A DNA stretch of 46,331 nt from Nostoc flagelliforme FACHB-838. Lineage in GTDB: Bacteria; Cyanobacteriota; Cyanobacteriia; Cyanobacteriales; Nostocaceae. The stretch spans positions 1 through 46,331 of the forward strand of contig NZ_JACJSI010000055.1 in assembly GCF_014698065.1 (NCBI RefSeq). Direction: 5' to 3'. Both the position numbers and the translations under genes were made by a program. This document shows, in pieces, positions 1-7,807 of the stretch; position 1 is the stretch's first letter; every line of letters starts with the position of its first letter. The notes beneath the pieces are model-generated. The model was not told the origin of the DNA. It made no database searches and worked only from the letters and a program-made list of their open reading frames with translations.

Positions 1-94
1 TTTTTGTAAATTCTCTTTCTGTAATTTACTTAAGTATCCTTTGGCTGGCATAGCAGTAAGTCCACGAGTTTATTTAATTTACATTTTATGCAAA

Positions 95-568
95 TTAGAT
101 GTGGAACAGCTTAATATCAACACTGTGGGCATTTACTAACGGGATTAGTCCCCAAAGAGAAAAGCGCATTCGACCAGATTTGTTTGCATAGTAATCAGCC
201 CCCATAAATTTAAACCAACCGCTACCAATAACTGGTTTCCAAACAAATCCTTTCGACGCTGAGATAATTTGTTTGGCTTGCATTGGTATCCACGGTTTAT
301 CTTGTGCCATCCGAAAACTGCCACTCATTTCCAAGTTGACAGAGGTAGCAAGATGTGTTGATGGTGCAATACTATGCAAAAAGTAGCGCTGCACAGGAGG
401 AGGTAAGTCGGCAATCATATCTTCACTAAAACGATCGCCTGTTGGTGACGATTCTAGCGATCGCCAGATTCTATCAACTTCCTGTTCGTTCCTGACGCTG
501 ATGATGACTAATACTATAAGTGCGATCGCCAGCAATGCAACAATACCAAGGGAAATTTTGGTAAACAT
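95..568 (-). pseudogene. Truncated DUF6920 (formerly DUF6544) family protein
   Basis: A 157-residue reading frame with an N-terminal membrane anchor (about residues 5-24, very rich in Ile/Val/Leu/Ala). After it come motifs I associate with the DUF6920/DUF6544 family: LPPPVQRYF (about 55-63), a segment with SGSFRM and PWIPMQA, a GFVW segment, and GRMRFSLWGLIPLVNA near the end. Family members are usually about 250-290 residues. Here the frame stops shortly after LVNAHSVDI, so the C-terminal half is missing, and I see no family-like continuation in the remaining 94 bases on the minus strand. It is therefore probably a truncated gene, or one broken by a rearrangement near the window edge. The biochemical role of the family is not known to me. 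Confidence 0.6.
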
Positions 569-783
569 TCATTTGCCTCACTTATGCTGTACTAACCTAC
601 TGGTGTACCTCATTTGTCTAAAGATGAAGTTTCTCAGAAGCTTTAGTGTGGATAAGCAAAGCGTCATTGAGTTTCGGCGATCGCTAGAGAATTGTAGACG
701 TGAGCCTATCCTCGGTTCTAAAGCCGATTTCTACATTTATTTTCGTCTTATTTACTCTCGATTGTTGAAAATTGAATTGATTT

Positions 784-1224
784 TTAACTTCGCAATGAGG
801 TTACATTCATATCGTCATTTAATCTGCGAATCAGCCTAGATAACTCACGAATGATATTCACCGCAATTTCGGGAGTTTCTTCGATCGCATCATAAAGTTG
901 CTCTTGCGTCAGTTCTAAAAATTCACAAGGTTCTAGAGTTGTTGCACTAGCAGAACGAGGTTGAGTATCAAATACTGCCATCTCACCAAAGTATTTTCCC
1001 TGTTCCACCTCTGCTAGCTGTTTATTCCCAATGTGAACTTTAACTCGGCCTGACACCACAATATAGAGCGATCGCCCTTCTTCTCCCTGCCGAAAGATGG
1101 TGTAATTAGCTGGAAATGACAATTCGTTCATTACTGAAGTGAGCCGCACAACAAAATCATCCCGCAATTCCTTAAAAATGGGGACTCGCCGGACAAATAA
1201 TAAACGGTCAACACTGGTTAGCAT
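784..1224 (-). CDS. Stand-alone cyclic nucleotide-binding domain protein
   Basis: This 146-residue protein is essentially one CRP/PKA-type cyclic-nucleotide-binding domain. The N-terminal part (LFVRRVPIFKELRDDF) is the usual entry helix. It is followed by the beta-roll (NYTIFRQGEEGRSLYIVVSGRVKV, about residues 40-64) and the phosphate-binding-cassette region GKYFGEMAVFDTQPRSASA (about 76-94), with the FGE and PRSASA elements that contact the cyclic nucleotide phosphate. The C-terminus is a helix (PEIAVNIIRELSRLIRRLND). There is no DNA-binding helix-turn-helix, so it is not a complete CRP-like transcription factor. It more likely acts as a soluble sensor that binds a partner. The ligand (cAMP, cGMP or none) cannot be told from sequence. 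It lies downstream of the SulP gene on the same strand, but a 366-bp gap holding a repeat element separates them, so co-transcription is doubtful. Confidence 0.85.
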   Translation of the reverse strand: MLTSVDRLLFVRRVPIFKELRDDFVVRLTSVMNELSFPANYTIFRQGEEGRSLYIVVSGRVKVHIGNKQLAEVEQGKYFGEMAVFDTQPRSASATTLEPCEFLELTQEQLYDAIEETPEIAVNIIRELSRLIRRLNDDMNVTSLRS

Positions 1225-1590
1225 AATTACAAGTTAAGCATCAAACATTACTGTAAATTTTAAACCTGAAGCCAGAGTGCAATTAGTCATATTAACTGAT
1301 GTTGAACGCTAGCCGCCAAGAATATCTCAAATACCAACAGAAAACCACTTGTAACGATTCTTGTTTGCATAAGCTACACGGGTAGATTAACACAGCTAGC
1401 TGTAAGCGTACATTGCTATCAGCTTAAAGTTAAAGCCAGTCTAAATAATTTCACCAGAGCGAGCATTCTCTTAACGGACTTGCAAAAAATAAATTATCCC
1501 AAATTATTTATAGATTTGTAGGGGCGCAATGCCTTGCGCCCCTACGACGGGATATTTTTTTAACTGGAACTCCCTAAAAGCAAAATATTA
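1225..1590. other. Intergenic region with repeat copy 1
   Basis: No gene is seen here. The right part is filled by the small inverted-repeat element annotated separately at 1476-1577. The left 250 bases show no reading frame or structure I can interpret; they must hold the promoter of the cyclic-nucleotide-binding gene. Confidence 0.6.
1476..1577. repeat. MITE-like repeat, copy 1
   Basis: A roughly 100-bp element. Its left end (GGACTTGCAAAAAATAAATTA, around 1476-1496, running on into TCCC) and right end (GGGATATTTTTTTAACTGG, around 1549-1567) are imperfect inverted repeats of each other. The centre is a perfect 12-bp stem GTAGGGGCGCAA / TTGCGCCCCTAC (1518-1529 and 1534-1545) with a TGCC loop. 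Related copies are at about 6831-6910 and 7591-7735. It sits just downstream of the SulP stop codon, so the central hairpin may also serve as its transcription terminator. Confidence 0.7.
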
Positions 1591-3318
1591 TCAGTCATTT
1601 AATTCCATCAACTCTTTAGTTTTCAAATCAGCCGCTACAGGTTGAGAACATGCAATCTGAGGAGAGATAGAGCAAATTGCCTCTGTGGTTGTTTCAAAAC
1701 AATTTGATAAGCCAATTGTTTTTAACAATCCTGTTCGTTCTAATAATTGTTTGACTTCGGATTGTAAACCTGTGAGAATTAAGCGGCAATTGTGCCGTTC
1801 CAAGTCATGATAAATATCTTCTAAAGCTACTAACCCAGTTGTGTCCATATTTGGCACAAACCGCAACCGCAGAATTAAATACTTCACTTCCGGTTCATCG
1901 CGGAGGAAGGTAGCAAACCGTTCAGCAGCGCCAAAAAATACGGGGCCATCTACCCGATAAACGGCAATCTCTTTACCTAATTCTAGAGGAGTACCAGGGG
2001 GAAATACTTCGGTTTCAGGTATTTTAACTAAGCTTAAATCGCTCATCCGTTTGATGAACAAGGCTCCAGCTGCAATCAATCCCACTTCAACGGCGAGAAC
2101 TAAATCAAACAAGATTGTCACTAGCCAAGTGAGAATCATCACAGCAAAGTCAGAGTAGGTAGCACGCATCAATAAACCAATGGCTTCCCATTCAATCATC
2201 CGCAGGCTAACCACCATCAGAATGCCAGCAAGTGCTGCTAAAGGAATCTGTGCTGCTAGGGGTGCTAAAGTTAAAACGATTATGGCTAAGGCAACGCCGT
2301 GAATTACTCCAGATAGTCGGGTTTTACCGCCAGAACGGACATTCACAGCAGTTCGAGCGATCGCACCTGTGGCGGGTATGCCCCCAAAAAATGGCACAAT
2401 CATATTAGCCAAGCCTTGACCAATTAATTCGCGATCGCTATTATGTTTCTCGCTGACTGTCATCCCATCAGCGACAACCGCCGATAGCAACGATTCAATA
2501 CTCCCCAGTGCAGCTAAAGCTAAAGCTGGATTAATTAGTTCTCGAATTAAACCAAAATCATTCCAGTGGGGAATACCTTGAGGTATTGGTAAAGATTGAG
2601 GAATAGTGCCAATTGTGGGTACATTTAGATGGAAAGAAGAAGCGATCGCTGTTGCTAATACCAGCCCCACTAAAGAACCTGGTATTGTTGTATTAATCCT
2701 GGGCCACAAAAGATTGGTGGCAATTACCACAACTGCTAAGGCAACTGCTGCCCAGTTTAGAGCTTCTACATGAGTTATACTTTGCCAAAGTCCCGGCAAA
2801 AAATGTTCACTACGTGGTAATTTTAAACCAAAGAAATTATTTAACTGACCACAAAAAATAATCACGGCAATACCATTAGTAAAACCTGCCGTCACTGGAT
2901 AGGGAATAAACTTTACTAACTGTCCAAGTTTGGCAACCCCCAAGGCAATCTGGATAATCCCAGCCATCACCCCAGCAATCCAAACTTTCTCAAGACCGTA
3001 CTTGGCGACAATTCCCACCAAAACCACAGCCATTGCACCTGTTGGCCCTGTAATCTGTACTGACGAACCACCAAAAATTGCCGCGACAATTCCCGCCACA
3101 ATCGCGGTGTAAAGTCCCGCCTTTGGTTCCACACCACTGGCCACCGCAAAGGCTAAAGCCAAAGGCAATGCTACCACTGCTGCTGTTAGTCCTCCGGTAA
3201 AATCGCCACGCAGTCCACCAAACAAGCGACTCAGACGCAAAAGCTGTGGTTCTTTGAGGATATTAGAGATTGCCATATCGTCATTTTCAACTTTCATACA
3301 CAATTTGTTGAAGCACAC
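1591..3318 (-). CDS. SulP family inorganic anion transporter with STAS domain
   Basis: Membrane protein of the SulP/SLC26 family, up to 575 residues. The first transmembrane helices carry the family signature (GDFTGGLTAAVVALPLALAFAV, then SGVEPKAGLYTAIVAG, about residues 38-76). Ten or more hydrophobic segments follow, with a conserved GLANMIVPFFGGIPATGAIARTAVN stretch in the middle. The last ~120 residues form a cytoplasmic STAS domain (from about VYRVDGPVFFGAAERF, with NMDTTGL as its phosphate-loop-like motif). Family members carry sulfate, bicarbonate (BicA type) or other anions; substrate cannot be assigned from sequence alone. The first codon is GTG at 3318. ATG codons at 3297 and 3276 are alternative starts, and the latter (MAISNILKEP) begins closest to the conserved region. 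The repeat hairpin just beyond the stop may end transcription. Confidence 0.92.
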   Translation of the reverse strand: MCFNKLCMKVENDDMAISNILKEPQLLRLSRLFGGLRGDFTGGLTAAVVALPLALAFAVASGVEPKAGLYTAIVAGIVAAIFGGSSVQITGPTGAMAVVLVGIVAKYGLEKVWIAGVMAGIIQIALGVAKLGQLVKFIPYPVTAGFTNGIAVIIFCGQLNNFFGLKLPRSEHFLPGLWQSITHVEALNWAAVALAVVVIATNLLWPRINTTIPGSLVGLVLATAIASSFHLNVPTIGTIPQSLPIPQGIPHWNDFGLIRELINPALALAALGSIESLLSAVVADGMTVSEKHNSDRELIGQGLANMIVPFFGGIPATGAIARTAVNVRSGGKTRLSGVIHGVALAIIVLTLAPLAAQIPLAALAGILMVVSLRMIEWEAIGLLMRATYSDFAVMILTWLVTILFDLVLAVEVGLIAAGALFIKRMSDLSLVKIPETEVFPPGTPLELGKEIAVYRVDGPVFFGAAERFATFLRDEPEVKYLILRLRFVPNMDTTGLVALEDIYHDLERHNCRLILTGLQSEVKQLLERTGLLKTIGLSNCFETTTEAICSISPQIACSQPVAADLKTKELMELND

Positions 3319-3697
3319 ACAAATGTTATTCCATCTTTTCTGTAGACTTCATCAGGATTGTCGAAAATTCTGCGATTGCGTATGGGTTTTTGGTTCAAGT
3401 TCGCCTATTTGCTGATTAATAAAAGCGCAGGCTTGCTTGACATAATGGATATAGTGTGTCTAGAAGAGTTAGCGATCGCTACTCCGAGGAAAGTTTCTGG
3501 AAGCGCGTTGGCACTGATCGCAAGTCAAAGCGGCGGGTCGGGTAATTCCCTGACTTTCAACATCGCTTGGGTATCCGTCGGTGCATTGCCAAAAACATAC
3601 TCCGCAGTATGCTTGAACATTTCCTCTCGCAGGAAATTGCACTTTGGTATTCGATGAGCCTCAATTAGAGAGCGGTTAGTTTTGAGGGATTAAAGTA
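3319..3697. other. Intergenic region, nothing recognised
   Basis: This gap separates the SulP gene from the membrane protein/SGNH hydrolase pair; all three genes lie on the minus strand. A 99-codon plus-strand frame is open here, but it has no recognisable family and no good ribosome-binding site. Short minus-strand frames are also open and contain stops. I do not support a gene. One HIP1 site is present near 3472. Confidence 0.5.
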
Positions 3698-4132
3698 TTA
3701 CAACCATTCTCCACCCCGAAAACGCCAACGGAGGAAGATAATCCGCATCAGGCTTTGGGAAGTAATAAAAACTGCTAGCCACACGATGCTATAGTGCAAC
3801 AAAAAAGCTCCTGGGGAAAGTTCCTCTTTTGCTAAAGGTATTGGTAAAAAGCCAAATAGTTTGACTCCACAAAACACAAACACCAATTCCCATATACCAG
3901 CTAAGAGTTGATAAATTGCTGGCCAATCTCTATCCCAACGGTATTTCTGGAGATAGTCATAAAGCACATCCCAGCCTAAGCCAAAGATGGCAATATAACT
4001 AAGTATCCAGAAATAAACCGAGCTAGCACCAGGGCCAATCCAACCCATTGCAAAAGGCAAAGATACGAGTATACCGACAGTTGCAAGTAATAATAATCGA
4101 GTTTGCCAGCGACCAAATAAAGTTGGTGTCAT
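3698..4132 (-). CDS. Small integral membrane protein, conserved type
   Basis: A 144-residue protein with four likely transmembrane segments: about residues 11-30 (LLLLATVGILVSLPFAMGWI), 38-57 (SVYFWILSYIAIFGLGWDVL), 78-97 (LLAGIWELVFVFCGVKLFGF) and 110-133 (LLHYSIVWLAVFITSQSLMRIIFL). A charged loop (YLQKYRWDRDWPA) follows the second segment. I do not recognise a named family, though the even hydrophobicity pattern and Trp-rich loops look like a real conserved membrane protein. It begins 22 bases after the stop of the SGNH hydrolase gene upstream on the same strand, so the two are probably one transcription unit. Function unknown; a part in envelope or lipid chemistry alongside the hydrolase would be a guess from context. 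Confidence 0.75.
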   Translation of the reverse strand: MTPTLFGRWQTRLLLLATVGILVSLPFAMGWIGPGASSVYFWILSYIAIFGLGWDVLYDYLQKYRWDRDWPAIYQLLAGIWELVFVFCGVKLFGFLPIPLAKEELSPGAFLLHYSIVWLAVFITSQSLMRIIFLRWRFRGGEWL

Positions 4133-4154
4133 AACAGTGCTGAGTTAGGAGTCC

Positions 4155-4874
4155 TTAAGAATGGTAAGCTGCCTTGGCAAAACCCACGAAAGGTATAGCA
4201 TCCCAATTGATTACATCCTCTAACAAAGCTTGATAACCTAGTGTGTTGGGATGAAGACCATCTTCACTCAAGCGTTTGAGCCGCCAATTCTCGCCGCGTT
4301 CCATCCATTGCTCAAAAATATCTAAATAGGGAATCTGCCTTTTGGTGCAAGCAATTCGAGTTGCTTCTTTGTAGCGGTATTGGTCGGCATGATTATAGTA
4401 AAAACAATCTAAAAATGGCATCTTGGCTTCATCTACTGGCACCATGCCTACGAATAACACAGGGCAGAGTTGCTGTGCTAAATCTAGCAGAGAAGCAATT
4501 TCTTTTTCAAATAAGCTAAAATCTGTGTAACTTCGGCCATCGGGACGCGCTAACCGGGCTGAGTCATTCACGCCTACGGATAAAATAATCAAGTCGGGAA
4601 CACGATTTCGGAGTTCACCCCGGTGGCGAAATTCAACTTCTAGCCTTTGTGCTACTTGTTGCGTGCGATCGCCTCTTACCCCTAAATTATAAAGAATATG
4701 ACCGGCACTATCCGGCAACATCCACCACCGCCGTAGCTGCTCGATCCAGCCTCCTTTTTCAGGATCGCCGAATCCATAAATTAAGCTGTCCCCCAGTGCG
4801 ACAATCTTCATAGGCTGAAAGTGATTTGGTGGTACAGACAGCTGCATTGAGGAAGAAGCTAGAAATGTGTGCAT
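4155..4874 (-). CDS. SGNH/GDSL-family hydrolase (esterase/lipase-like)
   Basis: A soluble hydrolase of the SGNH fold, with the family blocks in order. Block I is MKIVALGDSLIYGFG (nucleophile Ser in GDSL). Block II is the GVRGD segment with the oxyanion-hole Gly. Block III is LSVGVNDSAR (Asn of the GxND motif). Block V is DGLHPNTLGY (catalytic Asp and His in DxxH). These give esterase, lipase or acyl-hydrolase chemistry; the substrate cannot be told. The longest frame gives 239 residues, but no signal peptide is convincing, and block I normally lies at the very N-terminus. The Met at 4811 (MKIVALGDS) or the one at 4847 may therefore be the true start. It is followed after 22 bases by a small membrane protein gene, so it is likely the first gene of a two-gene operon. 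Confidence 0.88.
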   Translation of the reverse strand: MHTFLASSSMQLSVPPNHFQPMKIVALGDSLIYGFGDPEKGGWIEQLRRWWMLPDSAGHILYNLGVRGDRTQQVAQRLEVEFRHRGELRNRVPDLIILSVGVNDSARLARPDGRSYTDFSLFEKEIASLLDLAQQLCPVLFVGMVPVDEAKMPFLDCFYYNHADQYRYKEATRIACTKRQIPYLDIFEQWMERGENWRLKRLSEDGLHPNTLGYQALLEDVINWDAIPFVGFAKAAYHS

Positions 4875-4923
4875 TTAACAACTATATTTTATATCTTTAC
4901 AAGATTCTATACATTTCTATACC

Positions 4924-4939
4924 ATAGATAGCTATCTAT
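4924..4939. promoter_or_regulatory. Perfect 16-bp palindrome upstream of the SGNH operon
   Basis: ATAGATAGCTATCTAT is a perfect palindrome lying about 50 bases upstream of the longest possible start of the SGNH hydrolase gene. Its size and place would fit a dimeric repressor or activator site. This is only positional inference; AT-rich palindromes also occur by chance. Confidence 0.3.
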
Positions 4940-5141
4940 CTAGTATCAAAGGATATATGGCGTTTCTACTTGTTGATATGGTGGCAAGGTTAATATTGCC
5001 GTAGTTGAGCCTTTAAGGGTAGTGGGGACTGGGGAGGCAAAGCAAAATATTAGATTGCAAATTGTTCTTTTTCTGCTACCTCGCTCAAGAACTGCTACCA
5101 CAGCAATTGGATATTTTTTGATTTGGAAGTCCCTACTTGGC

Positions 5142-5210
5142 GGGGTAAAGGGTAAGGGGAAAGGGGGAAAGGGTTTAAATCCCTTACCCTTTCTCCTTTC
5201 CCCTTTCCCC
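5142..5210. repeat. Long imperfect G/A-rich : C/T-rich hairpin
   Basis: The left arm is a run of GGGGTAAAGGG-type units and the right arm its C/T-rich complement. They meet at GGGTTTAAATCCC. Together they can fold into an imperfect hairpin of about 30 bp. A related purine/pyrimidine hairpin lies after the giant gene at about 45023-45114, so this is an interspersed repeat type in this genome. Confidence 0.6.
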
Positions 5211-5365
5211 AGTCCTCACTCAGCATTTTTGAATTAGCAGACTACTAGTAGTAGTGCTGGGTAGATTTATTGGTAAGCTGAGGTTGTAGTGAGTTCCAAG
5301 AACAGGCATCAGTTGCGATCGCTACTTCCGCAGTTCAGCAGGCAGAACATAGCTCTAGAGCGACA

Positions 5366-6166
5366 ATGCAAAAACTCCTTTTTAATCACATAGATAGATT
5401 TAGAGCGCAAGCCCTATTCCTTGGTAAGAACATTAAGTTACAGACATTAGAGAATTACGTTTGCTTGGCAACTATGCCAGTAATCGTTACAGTAGGTGAA
5501 CACGGCTGTGCAGTGCTGCTGGCGTATGGTGCAGTTGTCCTGTTTAACGTTGAGCCTGTAGAAAAAGTAGACTTCTTGACCAAACTATCCTCTCAGGTTA
5601 GTGACTCTTTTACCGACCCGGAAACAGAAGAGGTGGAAATTCATCTCAATTTTGTCGAGAGTGAGCGAGTTAAAGAAGGAAAAATTTTACTGCATGAATT
5701 TAGTGTAGAACGCTTGCAGATAGTGGCTGATATTCTCGCCAAGAGTGTTGTACTGTCTCATTATGAAACCAGCCTAGCGACTGTATTTGATCAAATTGAA
5801 CCGTTTGCAGCTAGTCTCCAGCGTGCAAATAGAAGTAGACGCCAGAGCCGGGAATTACTGCGCCAACTTGGGACTACCCTATTAGTTCAACACAAGATTG
5901 TGGGTCGAGTAGAAATTATCGATAAGCCAGAGTTGCTTTGGGAATCCCCACAGCTAGAAAACTTGTATCTGCGCTTGGAGGATGAATACGAAATTCGTGA
6001 GCGTCACAATGCCCTAGAACGTAAACTAGAGCTAATTTCCCAAACTGCACAAACGGTGCTGGAGTTCATGCAGCATAGCAGTAGTCAGCGAGTAGAGTGG
6101 TATGTGGTGATTTTGATTGTGGTAGAGATTCTGCTGTCACTGTACGACATCATTTTCAAAGGCTAA
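5366..6166 (+). CDS. RMD1/YagE (DUF155) family protein, C-terminally membrane-anchored
   Basis: A 266-residue protein that I place in the RMD1/DUF155 family. The N-terminal half is a mixed alpha/beta domain with a VTVGEHGCAVLLAYGAVVLFNV block (about residues 40-61). The central part holds acidic strands and helices (EIHLNFVESERVKEGKILLHEFSVERLQIVADILAKSVVLSHYE). A helical, coiled-coil-like segment follows (YLRLEDEYEIRERHNALERKLELISQTAQTVLEFMQ), and a single transmembrane helix closes the protein (about 244-262, WYVVILIVVEILLSLYDIIF). Yeast and human homologues are mitochondrial or membrane proteins with roles in sporulation or translation; the bacterial role is not established. It stands alone on the plus strand. 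The first ATG fits the family length, although no strong Shine-Dalgarno sequence precedes it. Confidence 0.85.
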   Translation: MQKLLFNHIDRFRAQALFLGKNIKLQTLENYVCLATMPVIVTVGEHGCAVLLAYGAVVLFNVEPVEKVDFLTKLSSQVSDSFTDPETEEVEIHLNFVESERVKEGKILLHEFSVERLQIVADILAKSVVLSHYETSLATVFDQIEPFAASLQRANRSRRQSRELLRQLGTTLLVQHKIVGRVEIIDKPELLWESPQLENLYLRLEDEYEIRERHNALERKLELISQTAQTVLEFMQHSSSQRVEWYVVILIVVEILLSLYDIIFKG

Positions 6167-6278
6167 TGCTAAATTTGGGGATCGTAAACAATTGCTGGTT
6201 TTAAGCAGCAGCCTTAAGTTGGGCGATCGCTTTTCTTGACAGTGCCATTCGCGCAGCTTCGACTATAAAAGATCAAAT

Positions 6279-6295
6279 GGGAACCATTGGTTCCC
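6279..6295. repeat. 17-bp palindrome downstream of the RMD1-family gene
   Basis: GGGAACCATTGGTTCCC: two perfect 8-bp arms around one central T. It lies 113 bases after the stop of the RMD1-family gene. It could be a terminator stem or an operator, but there is no U-tract and no gene close by that would decide the matter. Confidence 0.4.
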
Positions 6296-6324
6296 AAATT
6301 CAAATTCACGAAGCCAACTGCCTA

Positions 6325-6594
6325 TCACCCACAAAAATCATCTACCCTAATATCTCTCCAAATATCTGAAATCTGCCAGCCAGAGTTGCCAACAGAGTGT
6401 ACTTGAGGATTATCAACGAATGGAATATAGTCAGGTTCTCTTGAGTCTGAAATGATTATTGGTAGTTCCTCAACGACAGTAGGTGGAAAATCAACACTCT
6501 CAGCATTCTCAGCTTGAAGAAGTTCATCTTCCGCTGCTTCGATTTATTTCATCTGTCTCAGAGTAAGGTTTTGAGATTTTTTAATGAGTTTCAT
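6325..6594 (-). pseudogene. Small ORF with an in-frame TAA, probable gene relic
   Basis: Reading from ATG at 6594, the frame gives MKLIKKSQNLTLRQMK and then TAA at codon 17 (6546-6544). It continues open in the same frame for 71 more codons to TGA at 6327-6325. The second part is acidic and coding-like (starts EAAEDELLQAENAESVDFPP and ends near SDIWRDIRVDDFCG). This looks like a small protein of about 89 residues broken by one nonsense mutation. I do not recognise a family, and no ribosome-binding site is clear. A short downstream frame on the same strand ends near 6201. Confidence 0.35.
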
Positions 6595-6830
6595 ATCCAT
6601 AAAAGGTGTCAAAAGGAATTGGGTAAAAAAGAGAAAGTATCGCTCTGATGCTGAAAAATTGCGATGCAGTTGGTGCTTAAAAATTGGACAGGACAAATAG
6701 AATACAGCAATTTTGTGGAAAATACGAGTACTTTACTAAGGAATTTATCAGGTAAGATGCCAAATTAGGCGATCGCCTGCCGCAAGCAGATGTCAAAAAT
6801 GCTTTCAAAAACCCCAAACTAAGCAACTTT

Positions 6831-6910
6831 AGGGGCTTGCAAAAAATAAGTTATCCCAAATTTGATACAAATACGCTGGTAAGGGCTTGTCTTTGCCATG
6901 CCCCTACGAT
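6831..6910. repeat. MITE-like repeat, copy 2 (degenerate)
   Basis: The left end (GGGGCTTGCAAAAAATAAGT, continuing TATCCCAAAT) matches the left end of copies at 1476 and 7591. The centre keeps a weak stem around AAGGGCTTGTCTTTGCCATGCCCCTACG, but the right terminal inverted repeat is not recognisable. This is a decayed or truncated copy. Confidence 0.5.
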
Positions 6911-7057
6911 AAATCTATATGTATCAGGATTTTCGTGAATTGGTATCACATTTGGTTGGGGCGGACTGATGAACGTCACCACCATATCTGAGGTATCAAT
7001 GAGCAAAACATATCAGAGCATTAATCGACCATTATCTCAGCTTTGTAAATATTTTGT

Positions 7058-7063
7058 TATAAT
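7058..7063 (+). promoter_or_regulatory. Candidate -10 element upstream of nblA
   Basis: TATAAT lies about 150 bases before the nblA start. I do not see a good -35 hexamer at the right spacing, which would fit an activator-dependent promoter. The sequence GTAAATATTTTGTT just upstream resembles half of an NtcA site but lacks the second TAC half, so NtcA control is not supported here. Confidence 0.3.
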
Positions 7064-7213
7064 TATTAACAGAAGATCATATTTTGGTGTAGCACTGCTA
7101 AGTAGAGGCCTAATACCTCGATAAGTTACTACAGCAGCTAGGTATGAACGCTTCTTCTCGATATTGCCAACATTGACCTTTTAGTTTTCGCCTAGTTGGG
7201 CGATTAGCCTGTG

Positions 7214-7411
7214 ATGAATCAACCTATTACATTATCTTTAGAACAAGAATTTAGCCTTAGAACTTTTGCAGACCAAGTGCAGCAGATGTCCCGTGAACAA
7301 GCTCAAGAGTTTTTGCTCATGCTTTATAAGCAGATGATAATTCGGGAAACGACTTACCAAGAATTGCTCAAACATCAGTGGGAACTTGATTCAGACCAAA
7401 CTTTGGGCTAA
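7214..7411 (+). CDS. nblA: NblA, phycobilisome degradation adaptor
   Basis: A 65-residue protein matching NblA over its whole length. It has an N-terminal MNQPITLSLEQEFSLRTFADQVQ, then MSREQAQEFLLMLYKQM, then the conserved ETTYQELLKHQW near the C-terminus. NblA is a small helical dimer that binds phycobiliproteins and recruits a ClpC-type chaperone, so that phycobilisomes are degraded when nitrogen or other nutrients run short. The length is normal for the family. The frame is open from GTG at 7211, but ATG at 7214 gives the family N-terminus and is the likely start. No SD stronger than a weak purine stretch precedes it. It stands alone on the plus strand, and a candidate -10 lies about 150 bases upstream. 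Confidence 0.92.
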   Translation: MNQPITLSLEQEFSLRTFADQVQQMSREQAQEFLLMLYKQMIIRETTYQELLKHQWELDSDQTLG

Positions 7412-7590
7412 AGCATACAAGCAAATATAGGAAGTATTGTAGATGTAGCAAGTTTTCTGGAGATGCGATCGCTACTTATCGTGTCAACCTTAGTGCGTAG
7501 GCGTAGCCCGACGTAGACATGGCAATCAGCAACAGTAAACAACCTCAAACTCAGTAACAAAGGCTTTCGACATGAGTAAGAAGATTATCC

Positions 7591-7735
7591 TTAGAGAGTT
7601 GTAAAAAATAAATTATCCCAAATTATTTGTATATTTGTAGGGGTGCAAGGTCTTGCACCCCTACGTACCCTGCGGGACGCTTACATGAACGCGCAGCGTC
7701 CCACAAGAATGGGATGTTTTTTTAACTGTTTCCTG
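7591..7735. repeat. MITE-like repeat, copy 3, with a nested hairpin
   Basis: The left end (GTTGTAAAAAATAAATTATC) and right end (GGGATGTTTTTTTAACTG) are inverted repeats as in copy 1. The central stem is GTAGGGGTGCAAG / CTTGCACCCCTAC (7637-7649 and 7652-7664). Between this stem and the right end lies an extra ~40-bp segment with its own stem, GGGACGCT / AGCGTCCC (7674-7681 and 7695-7702), which copy 1 lacks. It looks like a second palindromic repeat inserted into the first. Confidence 0.65.
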
Positions 7736-7807
7736 ATTGTCTTATACCAATTTAATATGAAGCTACATATACATAGAGAGAAACAAAATTGATAACTTTC
7801 AATCCCT

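Larger units (their letters stand above)
4875..5365. other. Divergent intergenic region with palindromes
   Basis: This region separates the minus-strand SGNH operon from the plus-strand RMD1-family gene, so it should hold both promoters. It contains a 16-bp perfect palindrome (4924-4939) and a long purine/pyrimidine hairpin (about 5142-5210). A 71-codon plus-strand frame (5022-5237) is open only because it runs through the hairpin, and I do not accept it as a gene. Confidence 0.6.
6167..7213. other. Gene-poor stretch with relics and repeat copy 2
   Basis: No intact gene is seen. Contents: a 17-bp palindrome (6279-6295), a minus-strand ORF with an in-frame stop (6325-6594), a short minus-strand coding-like tail ending near 6201 (reads FIVEAARMALSRKAIAQLKAAA, possibly the end of a lost small gene), a diverged copy of the MITE-like repeat (about 6831-6910), and the upstream region of nblA. 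The part around 6610-6830 shows nothing I can interpret. Confidence 0.5.

Noticed and set aside
501..839. Plus-strand frame of 112 codons
   Set aside because: It overlaps the ends of two convincing minus-strand genes and the gap between them, and shows no recognisable protein features.
3358..3657. Plus-strand frame of 99 codons in the gap after SulP
   Set aside because: No family, no good ribosome-binding site and unconvincing composition. Other frames in the same stretch look equally plausible, so none was kept.
5022..5237. Plus-strand frame of 71 codons
   Set aside because: It is open only because it passes through the G/A:C/T hairpin; the encoded GKGKGGKG and FLLSPFPSP runs are low-complexity by-products.
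7035..7063. NtcA binding site upstream of nblA
   Set aside because: GTAAATATTTTGTT has only the first half of GTA-N8-TAC. Nitrogen control is likely for nblA from knowledge of the gene, but this sequence does not show the site.
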